Origin: Ruegeria denitrificans
Lineage (GTDB): Bacteria > Pseudomonadota > Alphaproteobacteria > Rhodobacterales > Rhodobacteraceae
NCBI RefSeq assembly: GCF_001458295.1
Contig: NZ_CYUD01000019.1
Location: 1-57,574, forward strand
Direction: 5' to 3'
DNA: 57,574 nucleotides
Made by a program: the position numbers and the translations under genes. Every line of letters begins with the position of its first letter. Position 1 is the first letter of the stretch. Below, piece by piece: positions 44,373 to 53,259 of the stretch. The notes beneath the pieces are model-generated. The model was not told the DNA's origin and ran no database searches. It saw only the letters and a list, made by a program, of their open reading frames with translations.

Positions 44373-46349
44373 TCACAGAAGCCCACGCGGAACGGTTTCG
44401 GACCATTCCTTTGTCAGAACTTCAATTTCGTCTGCGCCTTCAGTGGCGCGTAGTTGGCGGTAGAGATAGAAATTCTGCGTATCGCAACTCATGCGGCACC
44501 GGGTTGAGATGGCGACTTGCCAATCCTCTCGTTCAAAAGTGAAATTCCAAGCCGTCTCGAAACATGCGGTGGAGGGATCACCTGGGTGAATGCCGTAGTG
44601 CATGCGCACATCGCTACCGACAATCAGATCGTGGTAGGGATCGCGCGATTTACCGTAGTCATCAAACGTCTTCAGAACTATCTGGCCGTCTTCGGTCTCG
44701 ATCTGCTCGGATTGCGACGCAGGTGACCGAAGTTGCTCGGCATCAAGAACCGGGTAATCCTGAGCCCGGCTAGGCTCAGAAGCTTGTATTTCATGCATGA
44801 CTTCGCGCACCGGCAGATGCAGGGAGCAATCCTGCAAATGCAATGTCACCTCAACGGCATTCGGTGCCGGCCAGACGATCGGCCAGTAAGACGTCGACAA
44901 GGCCAGCCGCAAAACATGGCCCTCACGCAATCGGTGCGCGCATTCATTCAGGGCAATCTCGGCCTCGTAAATCTCTCCGGGCCGTAGGGTTTCGGGCGTT
45001 TCATGACTGCGGTAGTGGCACAGATTCAGCGACCGATAGCTGATACGTTGTGAAATACCCTCGGACGACACATCGCACAGTCGCGCAACAAGCTGGGCGA
45101 CAGGCCTATCTACCGAAAACTGAAACTTCAATTTAACGCGCCCCAGTAACTCCAGCGGTGCTTGCAATGGCGCGCTGTCAAAACAGACCGACATGGCGTC
45201 ATCGCTTGACTGATCTCCGGGCAGCTCATTGTCGATCCGCATGCCGGCACAGAAATACCCGCTTTGCAGACCAATATGGCAAGGCGACGCGATAGCTACG
45301 GAACCAGTGTTCGGGCCTTCGGAAAATCCACCGGGTGCCAAATGCAAAATCTGTTCCTGTACGTGCGGCGACGGCCAGTTTGCTTCTGCAATCCAACGAC
45401 CTTGCCGAGGCCCATTTTGCGGCGTCGGATTAAAGTGTTCCTGCATGTATGTCCGATAGGCAGGCAAATCCTCAGCACCATTTTCCTGGCCCTTCAGCCA
45501 GCGATCAAACCACCCGATAACTTCAGAGTGGAAATCTGCGGGATCAAGTTTCGAAATATGCGCATATCGGTGTTCCCACGGTCCAATAACGGCCTTGGTT
45601 GGCACCGTCAGGTTCTCCACCAAAGCTGGAGGCGCATTCACATAGGCATCCGCCCACCCTGTGATTGCCAAAACCGGGACCTGAATGGCAGACCAATCCT
45701 CGCAAACAGAGCCATGCCTCCAATAAGAGTCACGGGTTTGGTGGCGCAGCCAATCCGCAGCAGAGAATGGCACGTTTTGCAGGCGTGCCAGCCAATCCTC
45801 TCGCCAATTTGCACGTATGTCCGGATCAGCAGGGCGCGTCAGATAAGCGAACATCTGACTGCCCCAGTTCATGTTGTCACTCAGCAGGCATCCACCCATA
45901 AAATGGATGTCATCCGCATAGCGATCCACGGTCGAGGCGACGCTGATCACAGCTTTCAAAGCTGGTGGTCGGCGAAAGGCCAATTGCAAGCCGTTGAATC
46001 CGCCCCACGATATTCCGATCATCCCGACATGACCGTCACACCAATCCTGCGCCGCGATCCAGGCTATTACTTTCTCGCCATCACGCAGTTCTTGCTCAGA
46101 GTATTCGTCGTCGAATTGCCCTTCGCTGTCCCCGGTGCCAGCTATGTCGACCCGGACGCATGCATAGTTTGCCTCGGCAAAAACTCTGTGGGTAGTTTCA
46201 TCTCTAGGCGCTGTGCCATCGCGTTTGCGGTAAGGCAGGTATTCCAATATGGCCGGTGCTGGACCTGTGTCGGGTAACCAGATACGCGCAGCAAGCCTCC
46301 GCCCATCGGAGAGTGTGATCCATGTGTTTTCGATGGTTTGAACTGGCAT
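44373..46349 (-). CDS. CocE/NonD-family serine hydrolase (X-Pro dipeptidyl-peptidase-like)
   Basis: A 658-aa alpha/beta hydrolase. The S15-type catalytic domain opens with ISLSDGRRLAARIW-like strands. The nucleophile lies in GISWGGFNG (about residue 115), with ITGWADAYVNAP carrying a likely catalytic Asp and GPWEHRYAH the His. A C-terminal galactose-binding-like domain follows, typical of CocE and PepX. It ends in an unusual extra segment of about 100 residues resembling the family's C-terminal extension. No signal peptide is seen, so it should act in the cytoplasm. It is the first gene of the operon and is read divergently from the XRE regulator. Confidence 0.9.
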   Translation of the reverse strand: MPVQTIENTWITLSDGRRLAARIWLPDTGPAPAILEYLPYRKRDGTAPRDETTHRVFAEANYACVRVDIAGTGDSEGQFDDEYSEQELRDGEKVIAWIAAQDWCDGHVGMIGISWGGFNGLQLAFRRPPALKAVISVASTVDRYADDIHFMGGCLLSDNMNWGSQMFAYLTRPADPDIRANWREDWLARLQNVPFSAADWLRHQTRDSYWRHGSVCEDWSAIQVPVLAITGWADAYVNAPPALVENLTVPTKAVIGPWEHRYAHISKLDPADFHSEVIGWFDRWLKGQENGAEDLPAYRTYMQEHFNPTPQNGPRQGRWIAEANWPSPHVQEQILHLAPGGFSEGPNTGSVAIASPCHIGLQSGYFCAGMRIDNELPGDQSSDDAMSVCFDSAPLQAPLELLGRVKLKFQFSVDRPVAQLVARLCDVSSEGISQRISYRSLNLCHYRSHETPETLRPGEIYEAEIALNECAHRLREGHVLRLALSTSYWPIVWPAPNAVEVTLHLQDCSLHLPVREVMHEIQASEPSRAQDYPVLDAEQLRSPASQSEQIETEDGQIVLKTFDDYGKSRDPYHDLIVGSDVRMHYGIHPGDPSTACFETAWNFTFEREDWQVAISTRCRMSCDTQNFYLYRQLRATEGADEIEVLTKEWSETVPRGLL

Positions 46350-46365
46350 CTAGAAGCTTGTCTGT

Positions 46366-46457
46366 TGCGAACTGATGCCCAAGAAGAAACTAATTTGCAG
46401 GGAAAACAAATTGTGCGAACTTATGCGAACTGACGCTATCTGTAGTGATATAGCGTC
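46366..46457. promoter_or_regulatory. Operator-like repeats between hydrolase operon and XRE regulator
   Basis: TGCGAACT occurs three times on the same strand, at 46366, 46414 and 46424; the last two are exactly 10 bp apart. Next to them GACGCTAT (46432-46439) and ATAGCGTC (46450-46457) form an 8-bp inverted repeat with a 10-base gap. Both lie in the divergent promoter region and are the best candidates for binding of the XRE-type regulator. Confidence 0.6.
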
Positions 46458-46478
46458 AAAACGCGAAAGGTTTTACCT

Positions 46479-47240
46479 ATGACAGAAAATTTTTCCGCAA
46501 ACCTAAAGTCTTTATGTGCAGAACACGGCAGCATTTCGCAGATCTGTCGCGACATCGGCGTCAACAGGCAGCAATTCAATCGTTATCTGAATGGTTCTAG
46601 CCTTCCTTCAGCCCACAACATGCGCCGAATTGCGCGTCACTTCGATCTAACAGAAGCGGACCTGTTCGCTGAAACAACAAGCTTTGAACGCATGCTAAAG
46701 GGTGTCCTACCGCAAGTTGGCAAAACACCTACAGACGCGTTTTTGGATCCCTTTCGGGGGCAACAGAAAAACCTTCGGCGTTACGCAGGTTTCTATCATT
46801 CATACTTCTGCACGCCATCTTGGGAAGGAAAGATCTTTTGTTCGTTGATCCGCATTCAGGAAGTGGATGGACTTATCACGAGCCGCTCCCGGGAGATTGC
46901 CACTTCACAGGATAAAAGCACGCACCAGATTTCGCGTTACGCTGGCTTAGTGACAATGCGTGGCAACAGGATATTTGTAACTGAACACGAACTCGCGCGC
47001 GAAGGTAGCGTTGCCAATACCATCTTGTACTCCGCTCATCGCCAGCAGCTGAAGTATCTGCGAGGAATGACCATGGGCGTCGCCTGGCGCCCGTACCCTC
47101 ATCCCTATGCTGCCAAAACAATCTGGAAACGATTGCACGAGCGTGTCACTGCGCGCGAGGCAATTGCTGCTTGTGGTATTTACCCAATCCAAAGCAATAA
47201 GATCGACCCAACTGTCAGGAAGCACCTGACCGAGGCTTGA
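46479..47240 (+). CDS. XRE-family transcriptional regulator with C-terminal sensor region
   Basis: A 253-aa regulator. An N-terminal helix-turn-helix (about 10-65, with SISQICRDIGVNRQQFNRYLNG) is followed by a 180-residue region of the kind seen in XRE regulators with their own ligand-binding domain. That region contains RRYAGFYHSYFCTPSWEGKIF and a MTMGVAWRPYP strand. The ligand is unknown. It is divergent from the hydrolase/ABC transporter operon and is most probably its specific regulator. Confidence 0.88.
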   Translation: MTENFSANLKSLCAEHGSISQICRDIGVNRQQFNRYLNGSSLPSAHNMRRIARHFDLTEADLFAETTSFERMLKGVLPQVGKTPTDAFLDPFRGQQKNLRRYAGFYHSYFCTPSWEGKIFCSLIRIQEVDGLITSRSREIATSQDKSTHQISRYAGLVTMRGNRIFVTEHELAREGSVANTILYSAHRQQLKYLRGMTMGVAWRPYPHPYAAKTIWKRLHERVTAREAIAACGIYPIQSNKIDPTVRKHLTEA

Positions 47241-47612
47241 ATCGTCGGATCGACATAAGCGGTGGTGCGGTTTCCTTGGTGCGATATACAGTTCAAAGGA
47301 CGCATTTTCATCCAGGCATTGCGCAATCAACTTCGCAAACGTGCTGATGACGTACTCTTAATCTCTAACGTTTGACTGGTATATTTGAGGCCTGAGATCA
47401 AAAATCCCAACCGCTGCAAGACGGCTCTGTGGACGCATTCGGATCAATAGAGACCTGGAACGCACTGTTGTTGAGAATGTCCGGTCTAGTCTGATCAGCA
47501 GGAAGCCAAGCCAATCAGACGGGAGGGCTATTACCCTTTCTTCGTGGAAAACTGTGGAGCCGCTTCCATTCAACTACTCTTGCGCGAAAGACGCGCGACA
47601 CTGCAGCACCGG
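47241..47612. other. Gene-free stretch
   Basis: No gene was supported. A frame at 47358-47573 (-) is open but has a composition and start context unlike a gene. No repeat or strong hairpin was seen. Confidence 0.4.
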
Positions 47613-47838
47613 TTAACTAAGTAAGCCTGACGCTTCCGCTTCGGTCCAAAGTTCATCAAAGACAACGTTGGCGCGACCGCGATGTTTCACGGATTTCGAT
47701 GCTTCCAGGTTAGCCAGCTTGCCTTCGCCATTCACGATAACCAGGCCAACCATGCCCATGGCTTCGTGCGGTGCGCACACGTAGCCATAGATACCTGGTC
47801 TTTCGAACGTGACTTCGATGTCCTTGCTGAGTTTCTCA
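47613..47838 (-). pseudogene. Pseudoazurin (blue copper protein) C-terminal fragment
   Basis: On the minus strand the frame reads KLSKDIEVTFERPGIYGYV, then CAPHEAMGMVGLVIV. The Cys, His (+3) and Met (+8) copper ligands of the pseudoazurin/plastocyanin fold are in place. The stop is at 47615-47613. The N-terminal half, with the signal peptide and the first copper histidine, is missing. The similarity ends at 47838, where a plus-strand Lrp fragment starts, so a rearrangement joined them. Confidence 0.8.
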
Positions 47839-48105
47839 CTAGTTGTCTACGTCAGCGTCATCCTGAACAATCAAGGGCGCGACGCCACTCAAGAATTTGA
47901 GAAAGCCATCCAGGGATACCCCAATGTTATTGAATGCAGTTTTATGACTGGCTCATACGACTATCTGATCAAGACCGTCGCGCGAGATATCACTGATTAT
48001 GAGACGTTCCTGATGAACAGGCTCACAAAGTTGCCTTGCATTGCCAAGGTTGAGAGTTTCGTGAGTATGCGCACCGTCAAAAGCTCGGTCATCATCCCTG
48101 TTTAG
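47839..48105 (+). pseudogene. Lrp/AsnC regulator C-terminal (RAM domain) fragment
   Basis: The frame from 47839 reads LVVYVSVILNNQGRDATQEF and later GSYDYLIKTVARDITDYETF and a C-terminal SFVSMRTVKSS. This is a full ligand-binding (RAM) domain of an Lrp/AsnC-type regulator. The helix-turn-helix half that should precede it is missing; pseudoazurin sequence in the opposite direction lies there instead. It cannot bind DNA alone and is probably not expressed. Confidence 0.8.
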
Positions 48106-48175
48106 CTCACACTGTTGGTCAGCTGGGCTTCAAGCCTGCTTTCCGCCAATAAAATGCAGATAGATTGGTTTGATG

Positions 48176-49009
48176 TTAAACCAGCTTCTTCAATCCTAAG
48201 ATCTCCCGCGCCTGTTGGGCGGTCGCAACGGGCCGCTCGTATTTGTGGCAAATGTCGGTGGCCCGTTTCACAAGAGCTGCATTCGACGGCGCGAGATTTT
48301 CTTTGTCGAGGCGGACATTATCCTCAAGGCCCGTGCGAATATGACCGTCTGCTGCGATTGCCCATTCATTCAACTCAATTTGATGGCGTCCGATCCCGGC
48401 CGCGCACCATTCGGCTTCTGGCGAAAGCCGGTTGAGAGTACGAATGTAGTAGTTCAATGTGTCTCGATCTGCAGGCATTGCATTCTTAACACCCATGACG
48501 AACTGAACATATAGACGGCCGTGCAACGCTCCAGCATTGTGCATTTCTACGGCTTTGTGGATATGGCTTAAATCAAAGGCCTCAATTTCCGGAGTGATGT
48601 TGTATCTGATCATTTCAGATGCAAGCCAGGCCACCAGATCAGGCGGATTCTCATAAACTCTGGTCGGGAAATTGTTGGAGCCGACAGATAACGACGCCAT
48701 GTCCGGCTGAAGTGAAAGCATGTCTCCGCGCGTTTTGCCAGCGCCCGAACGGCCACCCGTAGAAAACTGTATGATCATACCGGGGCAGTACTGCTCTATT
48801 CCTTCTTTCAGCCGGGCAAATCGTTCTGGATCTGAGCTGGGAGACTGGTCGTCATTTCTGACATGACAGTGCACGATTGATGCGCCAGCCTCAAAGGCTT
48901 CATGTGTCGAATTCACTTGCTCAGAGATCGTGACCGGTACCGCAGGATTGTCGGCTTTTGTGGGCAGCGAACCGGTGATGGCAACACAGATTATGCAGGG
49001 TTTTTTCAT
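48176..49009 (-). CDS. BKACE-family (DUF849) beta-keto acid cleavage enzyme
   Basis: A 277-aa zinc-dependent TIM-barrel enzyme. The family condenses a beta-keto acid with acetyl-CoA to give an acetoacetyl product and a new CoA ester; the founder is the 3-keto-5-aminohexanoate cleavage enzyme of lysine fermentation. Visible features are CVAITGSLPTKADNPAVPVT, the zinc-binding HCHVR, PDMASLSVGSNNFP, and the late AGIGRHQIELN and GLEDNVR motifs. The substrate varies across the family and is not predictable here; carnitine-like or dehydrocarnitine degradation is one option in relatives. The neighbours on both sides are gene remnants, so the context does not help. Confidence 0.9.
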   Translation of the reverse strand: MKKPCIICVAITGSLPTKADNPAVPVTISEQVNSTHEAFEAGASIVHCHVRNDDQSPSSDPERFARLKEGIEQYCPGMIIQFSTGGRSGAGKTRGDMLSLQPDMASLSVGSNNFPTRVYENPPDLVAWLASEMIRYNITPEIEAFDLSHIHKAVEMHNAGALHGRLYVQFVMGVKNAMPADRDTLNYYIRTLNRLSPEAEWCAAGIGRHQIELNEWAIAADGHIRTGLEDNVRLDKENLAPSNAALVKRATDICHKYERPVATAQQAREILGLKKLV

Positions 49010-49210
49010 GGCGAGTTTTCTTCAATGGTGAGGCTGATGATTGAATTTCTTAAGTCAATTTATGAGCGGAAATGGGAACGCATCAACAACTCCGTCCAGA
49101 TTGAGGGTTTTGTTCAACAGTCGAAACATGAGTTCGTATTCTGATCGTTTACGGATCTGTTTCCAGGATTGTTGGGGTATTGTCTCTGCTGCTTGAGTAC
49201 GTTTCAATAG

Positions 49211-49396
49211 GCCTTTTCGACAGCTTATACGGATGTTTCAGCTTTTCGTAAGACGTTTCATAAAATCGTGAGTTTGACGCCCGGTGACTACCGAAAACGA
49301 TTTTTGCAGGTTGAGACTTTGCTCAAACGATTTCGCAGCATGTTCCTTGGTTTCAGTTGCCGATTACCGGCCCAGCTGAGACTGCCCAATTGTTGA
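49211..49396 (+). pseudogene. AraC-family regulator C-terminal remnant
   Basis: The frame reads AFSTAYTDVSAFRKTFHKIV and then SLTPGDYRKRF. It is the second helix-turn-helix of an AraC/GlxA-type regulator. A stop codon sits just upstream at 49208, and a one-base shift would restore VSI before it, so a frameshift is likely. The rest of the gene is not seen. The surrounding gap 49010-49501 holds nothing else I recognise. Confidence 0.6.
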
Positions 49397-49501
49397 TCGA
49401 CTAAACAAACGTGACCCTTACCGAAAGTATCCCGGTAAGGGTCAGATTTTAGACCGTGATTTGGATCACTCTGCCATCTCAGGAGTTGGGCAGTGGTATT
49501 G

Positions 49502-50701
49502 TTACCAAGTGACCCTCTCAGAGTAGTTTTTCTTGTCCAGCATCTTTGCGGGTGCAAAGGCCAAGAGTACTGAAATCGAATAGAGGCCAGCGGTCAAATA
49601 GACGACTTTGCTAAAGTCATCGTCGCCAACAAGCAGCGAGCCAATAGCAGGACCGAAGGCAAGCCCAACGCTGCTGGAGAACGCTGAAAATGCGGCAGCT
49701 TTACCCGTGTTGTCCATCTCTGCGGCCACGCCCATGAGGTATGGAAGATACATCGAGAACCCGAGGGAGAGGGTCACGCAGGCAAACAGGAACGCCCAGA
49801 TAAACGAAGAGAGGAGAAACAGCGACCCGAAACTGACCAGTATTCCAAGGAACAAAAGTGGCTTTGTCCGGCCTTTCTTTGTGGCCAACCAGATGACAAA
49901 CAATGCACCGGCTGCACCAACCCAGTACGTCACACCGACGATGCCGCTCGCCATTGCGAAATCCATGCCGTGCGATATTCCGATTTCAATTGCGAAAATG
50001 AATGATGCCATTGTCCCAACTTGGAAAAGGAAGACTGCCAGCAGAATAGATGCGATGAACAAAGCAGGCGCACGGTGCGTCGAGGTGGCTTCGTCTTTGT
50101 CTGGAAGCGGTGGGTAACTATCCAGGAAGGGCAAGGTCAGCAGCGCAAGGGCGTAGAACACGATTAACGTGTACCAAAGAACGCTGATGCCTACTTCTTC
50201 AATATACACCGGCAGTATGACCAACAGGCTGCCGGACAAAAAGATCACGAGCAGGGTGAAGTACGCTATCATGCGCTCAGGGTGCGAGGTCTTCGAGTAA
50301 ACCGAAAACACCATCGCGATCATTGCGCCGACGCCCAGCCCGCTCAAGAATCTAAGAACGAACAGGTTTGCGTTAATGCCCAGTACCGCCGTTGCAAAAT
50401 CGACACCAATCATCAGTACAATGGTGACAGCAGCTGATTTTCGCCAATTGATCTTTTCAACGAGAGGAGAAAGGACCAAAGCCCCCAAGGACGTACCCAA
50501 AACATTGGCCGCAAAGACAAATCCAGCAGTGTCAGCATCTAGCCCATAGGCATCTGATACACCCGTTACAACAATTGGGGCGAGGTTCACAATCAAACTT
50601 GTGGCAGCAAGCAAAAAGCCCAGTACTAAACCTGCGGCAGCCCCGTTTCGTGGAAGTGTTCGTCTTCGGGTACTTCCAGGTTCTATGGTGTTATCACTCA
50701 T
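49502..50701 (-). CDS. Major facilitator superfamily transporter
   Basis: A 399-aa transporter with about 12 membrane helices. The segment GFVFAANVLGTSLGALVLSPL and the loop after helix 2 fit the MFS pattern; the ending is short and basic. The ATG at 50701 is chosen because GGAGG precedes it. It lies between the BKACE enzyme and a TetR regulator and is read in the same direction as the regulator. A role in uptake or efflux of a compound related to the amine-degrading genes on the other side is possible but not shown. Confidence 0.88.
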   Translation of the reverse strand: MSDNTIEPGSTRRRTLPRNGAAAGLVLGFLLAATSLIVNLAPIVVTGVSDAYGLDADTAGFVFAANVLGTSLGALVLSPLVEKINWRKSAAVTIVLMIGVDFATAVLGINANLFVLRFLSGLGVGAMIAMVFSVYSKTSHPERMIAYFTLLVIFLSGSLLVILPVYIEEVGISVLWYTLIVFYALALLTLPFLDSYPPLPDKDEATSTHRAPALFIASILLAVFLFQVGTMASFIFAIEIGISHGMDFAMASGIVGVTYWVGAAGALFVIWLATKKGRTKPLLFLGILVSFGSLFLLSSFIWAFLFACVTLSLGFSMYLPYLMGVAAEMDNTGKAAAFSAFSSSVGLAFGPAIGSLLVGDDDFSKVVYLTAGLYSISVLLAFAPAKMLDKKNYSERVTW

Positions 50702-50954
50702 TTCCAGCCTCCTCCCGGCTATTCCGGTTTCTTCTGTTCTGCAGTTGTAATGATGTTCTGCTGTTGAAAGCCGGACACCAAGACCGCCGCGATTCCCATG
50801 ACGCAAGGCGCGTCACCCTAAGTTTGAGATTTCTCGCTTCTCTGCTTTCTGTTGCATCTACGGGCAGCGAAACAATTCGTTGTCCCTCCGGAAGAGGAAT
50901 CTCTTGTCGCGGGGCTTGGCAATTCAGTTGTGCCCGAGATGCTGACCCACTTCG

Positions 50955-51572
50955 TTAGCGACATGCTACCAGCCCCAGTATGTGAGCGTTCATTGTGTTC
51001 AATTTGGAATGATGCGCTTCAATTGGCGTTTCACTGTTTCGAACAAACTCGAGGAAAAGCTGCGTCGCGCTGCTCTCAAGGACTTGGGCAAACATTTCGG
51101 AATCTAAGGATTGCGGCAGCAAATCGTTGGATTTCAATTTGTTGACTAGCCGCTCGAATTGATCACGTACTTTTCGCAGGCAATTCTCGTATTCAAAGGC
51201 GAAATGTGGATCCGGGTCGCAGACAAACGCGGCAATTCCAAAACGCCACATTTCTCGCGTAAGTCCTTGATGATCAATTGCGAAATGACAGACGGAGAGT
51301 GAGTTGATCGCGGCCAGCGCGCTTACAGTGTCTGAATCGATTACTTCTTGGCCGCGTTTGAAGGCCAAATCAAAATCGCGGACAATAACGGCCAGCAGCA
51401 ACTCATTTTTTGTGCTGAAGTAGCTGTACAAAGTTCGCGGAGAAACTTCGGCAAGTTTCGCAATCTCTTCTAGCTTTACTTCACTGTAGCGCCTCTTCCC
51501 AAACAGAGATGCGGCAGACTTCAGTAAAGCCGATTTTCTTTTTTCTTTCTGTTGTTCACGCAGACCCGCCAT
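50955..51572 (-). CDS. TetR-family transcriptional regulator
   Basis: A 205-aa regulator with an N-terminal helix-turn-helix (about 10-60, with VKLEEIAKLAEVSPRTLYSYFSTKNELL) and a helical ligand-binding domain whose ligand is unknown. The ATG at 51572 starts the usual basic N-terminus AGLREQQKEKR; a longer reading upstream would cross the palindrome at 51617. It faces the putrescine-oxidation-like genes divergently and probably controls them, the MFS gene, or both. Confidence 0.88.
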   Translation of the reverse strand: MAGLREQQKEKRKSALLKSAASLFGKRRYSEVKLEEIAKLAEVSPRTLYSYFSTKNELLLAVIVRDFDLAFKRGQEVIDSDTVSALAAINSLSVCHFAIDHQGLTREMWRFGIAAFVCDPDPHFAFEYENCLRKVRDQFERLVNKLKSNDLLPQSLDSEMFAQVLESSATQLFLEFVRNSETPIEAHHSKLNTMNAHILGLVACR

Positions 51573-51616
51573 TGGCTCGTCATAGTCTCTGGCCGAGCGT
51601 GAGGCAATAAAAAAGA

Positions 51617-51630
51617 TATAGTTGACTATA
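51617..51630. promoter_or_regulatory. Palindrome upstream of the TetR gene
   Basis: TATAGT and ACTATA form perfect 6-bp arms around TG. It lies 45 bases before the TetR start, in the divergent gap, and is a plausible but short operator. Confidence 0.4.
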
Positions 51631-51955
51631 AAATTGCAGTTAGCTACTGAAAAATTGAAAATACCCAAATTGGAGAAACGTAATCATAACCATTGCTTGG
51701 GACGTTTTGGCGCCTCTAAGAAGCGGATTGAGTTTTGACAGCCCCGTTGCCTGAGGTTGCTGCTGTAGGCGTCGGGGGCGCTGGTCAACATTTGATAAAA
51801 AACGTTTTGTTTGACGAAAATTTCGAATCGCTTTCAGGTGTGAGGATGGAAGAAAATTTTTGATAGCCGCCTAAATAGAATGCATTAGAGGGTTGCGGAA
51901 ACAACAGTTGCGCTTAGAGTTGGCTCGATATAAATTTGATCAAAAAGGAACCTAA
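51631..51955. other. Divergent promoter region of TetR and the oxidase operon
   Basis: No gene was seen. The stretch is AT-rich near 51780-51870 and 51925-51955 and should contain the promoter of the oxidase gene. No second copy of the TetR palindrome was found. Confidence 0.4.
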
Positions 51956-53239
51956 ATGCACGCGAACTCTTACTACGCAGCGACAGCCCGCGATACGAAG
52001 GGCTTTGCTCAACTGGCAGAAAACACTGATGTGGATGTTGCAATTATCGGCGGCGGCTTCAGCGGAGTTGCAACCGCTGTTGAACTTGCAGAGCGAGGTA
52101 AGAAGGTCGTGTTGCTGGAGGCCAACAAAGTCGGTTGGGGTGCAACCGGGCGAAATGGTGGGCAGGTTACAGGCAGTTTGTCAGGCGATAAGGCCATGGC
52201 GCGTGAGTTTCGCCGCTCCGTCGGGAGCGAAGCAGACGATGTGGTCTGGAAAACACGCTGGCGTGGTCACGACATCATTCGGAACAGAATCGAAAAATAC
52301 GGTATCGAATGCGATCTGAGTTTTGGTCACCTTCAAACTGCGATGAAGGCTTCTCATCTAGATGAGCTCAAGGCGATCTATGATGAGGCGCTGAAAAGAG
52401 GAATGGGCGACGACCTTGAGCTGGTCGATGGCGAAAGCATCCCAAATTATCTGGAAACAGATATCTACTGCGGCGGCTTGCTGAACCGGCGCAATATGCA
52501 TGTGCACTCAATGGACTTGTGTGTCGGAGAGGCGCGCGCTGCAGAGTCCCTGGGCGCGATGGTGTATGAGAATTCACAGGTCTTGAAGATCGAGCATGGC
52601 TCGGGCCGACCGGTGTTGATCACCGAGCACGGTCGGGTTGTGGCTGACAGGGTTCTGATTGCAGGCAACGCCTATCATCACCTGGAACAAAAAGAGCTTA
52701 AGGGCAAAATGTTCCCAGCTTCGTTGGCGAACATGGCCACCGTCGAACTAGGCGAAGAGGTCGCGCGCCAAATCAACCCGCACAATCTGGCGGTCTACGA
52801 CTGTCGGTTTGTTCTGGATTATTACCGTTGCACGGCTGATCACCGTTTGATGTTTGGTGGTGGTACCAACTATTCCGGCCGCGACAGCCAAGACATCGGT
52901 GCTGAATTGCGGCCAGCACTAGAACGAACTTTCCCGCGCCTCAAAGGCATCGATATCGAGTTCAGCTGGGCAGGTATCGATGGGATCGTCCTGAATCGCA
53001 TTCCGCAGGTTGGGAAAATCGGCGAGAATGTATTCTATATGCAAGGCTACTCGGGGCATGGAATTGCGTTGACCCATATTCTGGGTGAGATCATGGCCGA
53101 TGCCATCTGCGGAGATCTGACCGAGTACCTGATCTACGAGAACGTACACCACACGAAGTTACCATTTACCCGCACGCTTGGCAGCCAGGCCATAGCGGTG
53201 GGCATGATGTACTACAAGCTCAAGGAAAAGCTGCGCTGA
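51956..53239 (+). CDS. puuB: FAD-dependent amine oxidase, PuuB-like
   Basis: A 427-aa DAO-type flavoprotein. The FAD-binding motif IIGGGFSGVATAVELAERG (about 31-49) is followed by LLEANKVGWGATGRNGGQV, and the C-terminal YMQGYSGHGIALTHILG closes the flavin site. It is closest in appearance to gamma-glutamylputrescine oxidase, which turns the glutamylated amine to an aldehyde. An aldehyde dehydrogenase, a cupin, an amidotransferase and a PuuA-like ligase lie nearby, which supports a gamma-glutamylated amine pathway. The start follows AAGGAAC. Without a search, another amine such as ethanolamine or isopropylamine cannot be ruled out. Confidence 0.85.
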   Translation: MHANSYYAATARDTKGFAQLAENTDVDVAIIGGGFSGVATAVELAERGKKVVLLEANKVGWGATGRNGGQVTGSLSGDKAMAREFRRSVGSEADDVVWKTRWRGHDIIRNRIEKYGIECDLSFGHLQTAMKASHLDELKAIYDEALKRGMGDDLELVDGESIPNYLETDIYCGGLLNRRNMHVHSMDLCVGEARAAESLGAMVYENSQVLKIEHGSGRPVLITEHGRVVADRVLIAGNAYHHLEQKELKGKMFPASLANMATVELGEEVARQINPHNLAVYDCRFVLDYYRCTADHRLMFGGGTNYSGRDSQDIGAELRPALERTFPRLKGIDIEFSWAGIDGIVLNRIPQVGKIGENVFYMQGYSGHGIALTHILGEIMADAICGDLTEYLIYENVHHTKLPFTRTLGSQAIAVGMMYYKLKEKLR

Positions 53240-53259
53240 TCGCAGAGGAGAACAAAGTA

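Noticed and set aside
47358..47573. Open frame of 71 codons on the minus strand
   Set aside because: Composition unlike a protein of this genome, no start context and no relatives known to me.
50852..50975. Frame with GLGNSVVPEML resembling the last motif of DNA cytosine methyltransferases
   Set aside because: Only one short motif is seen and the rest overlaps the TetR gene; too little to call, although a phage methyltransferase remnant is possible.
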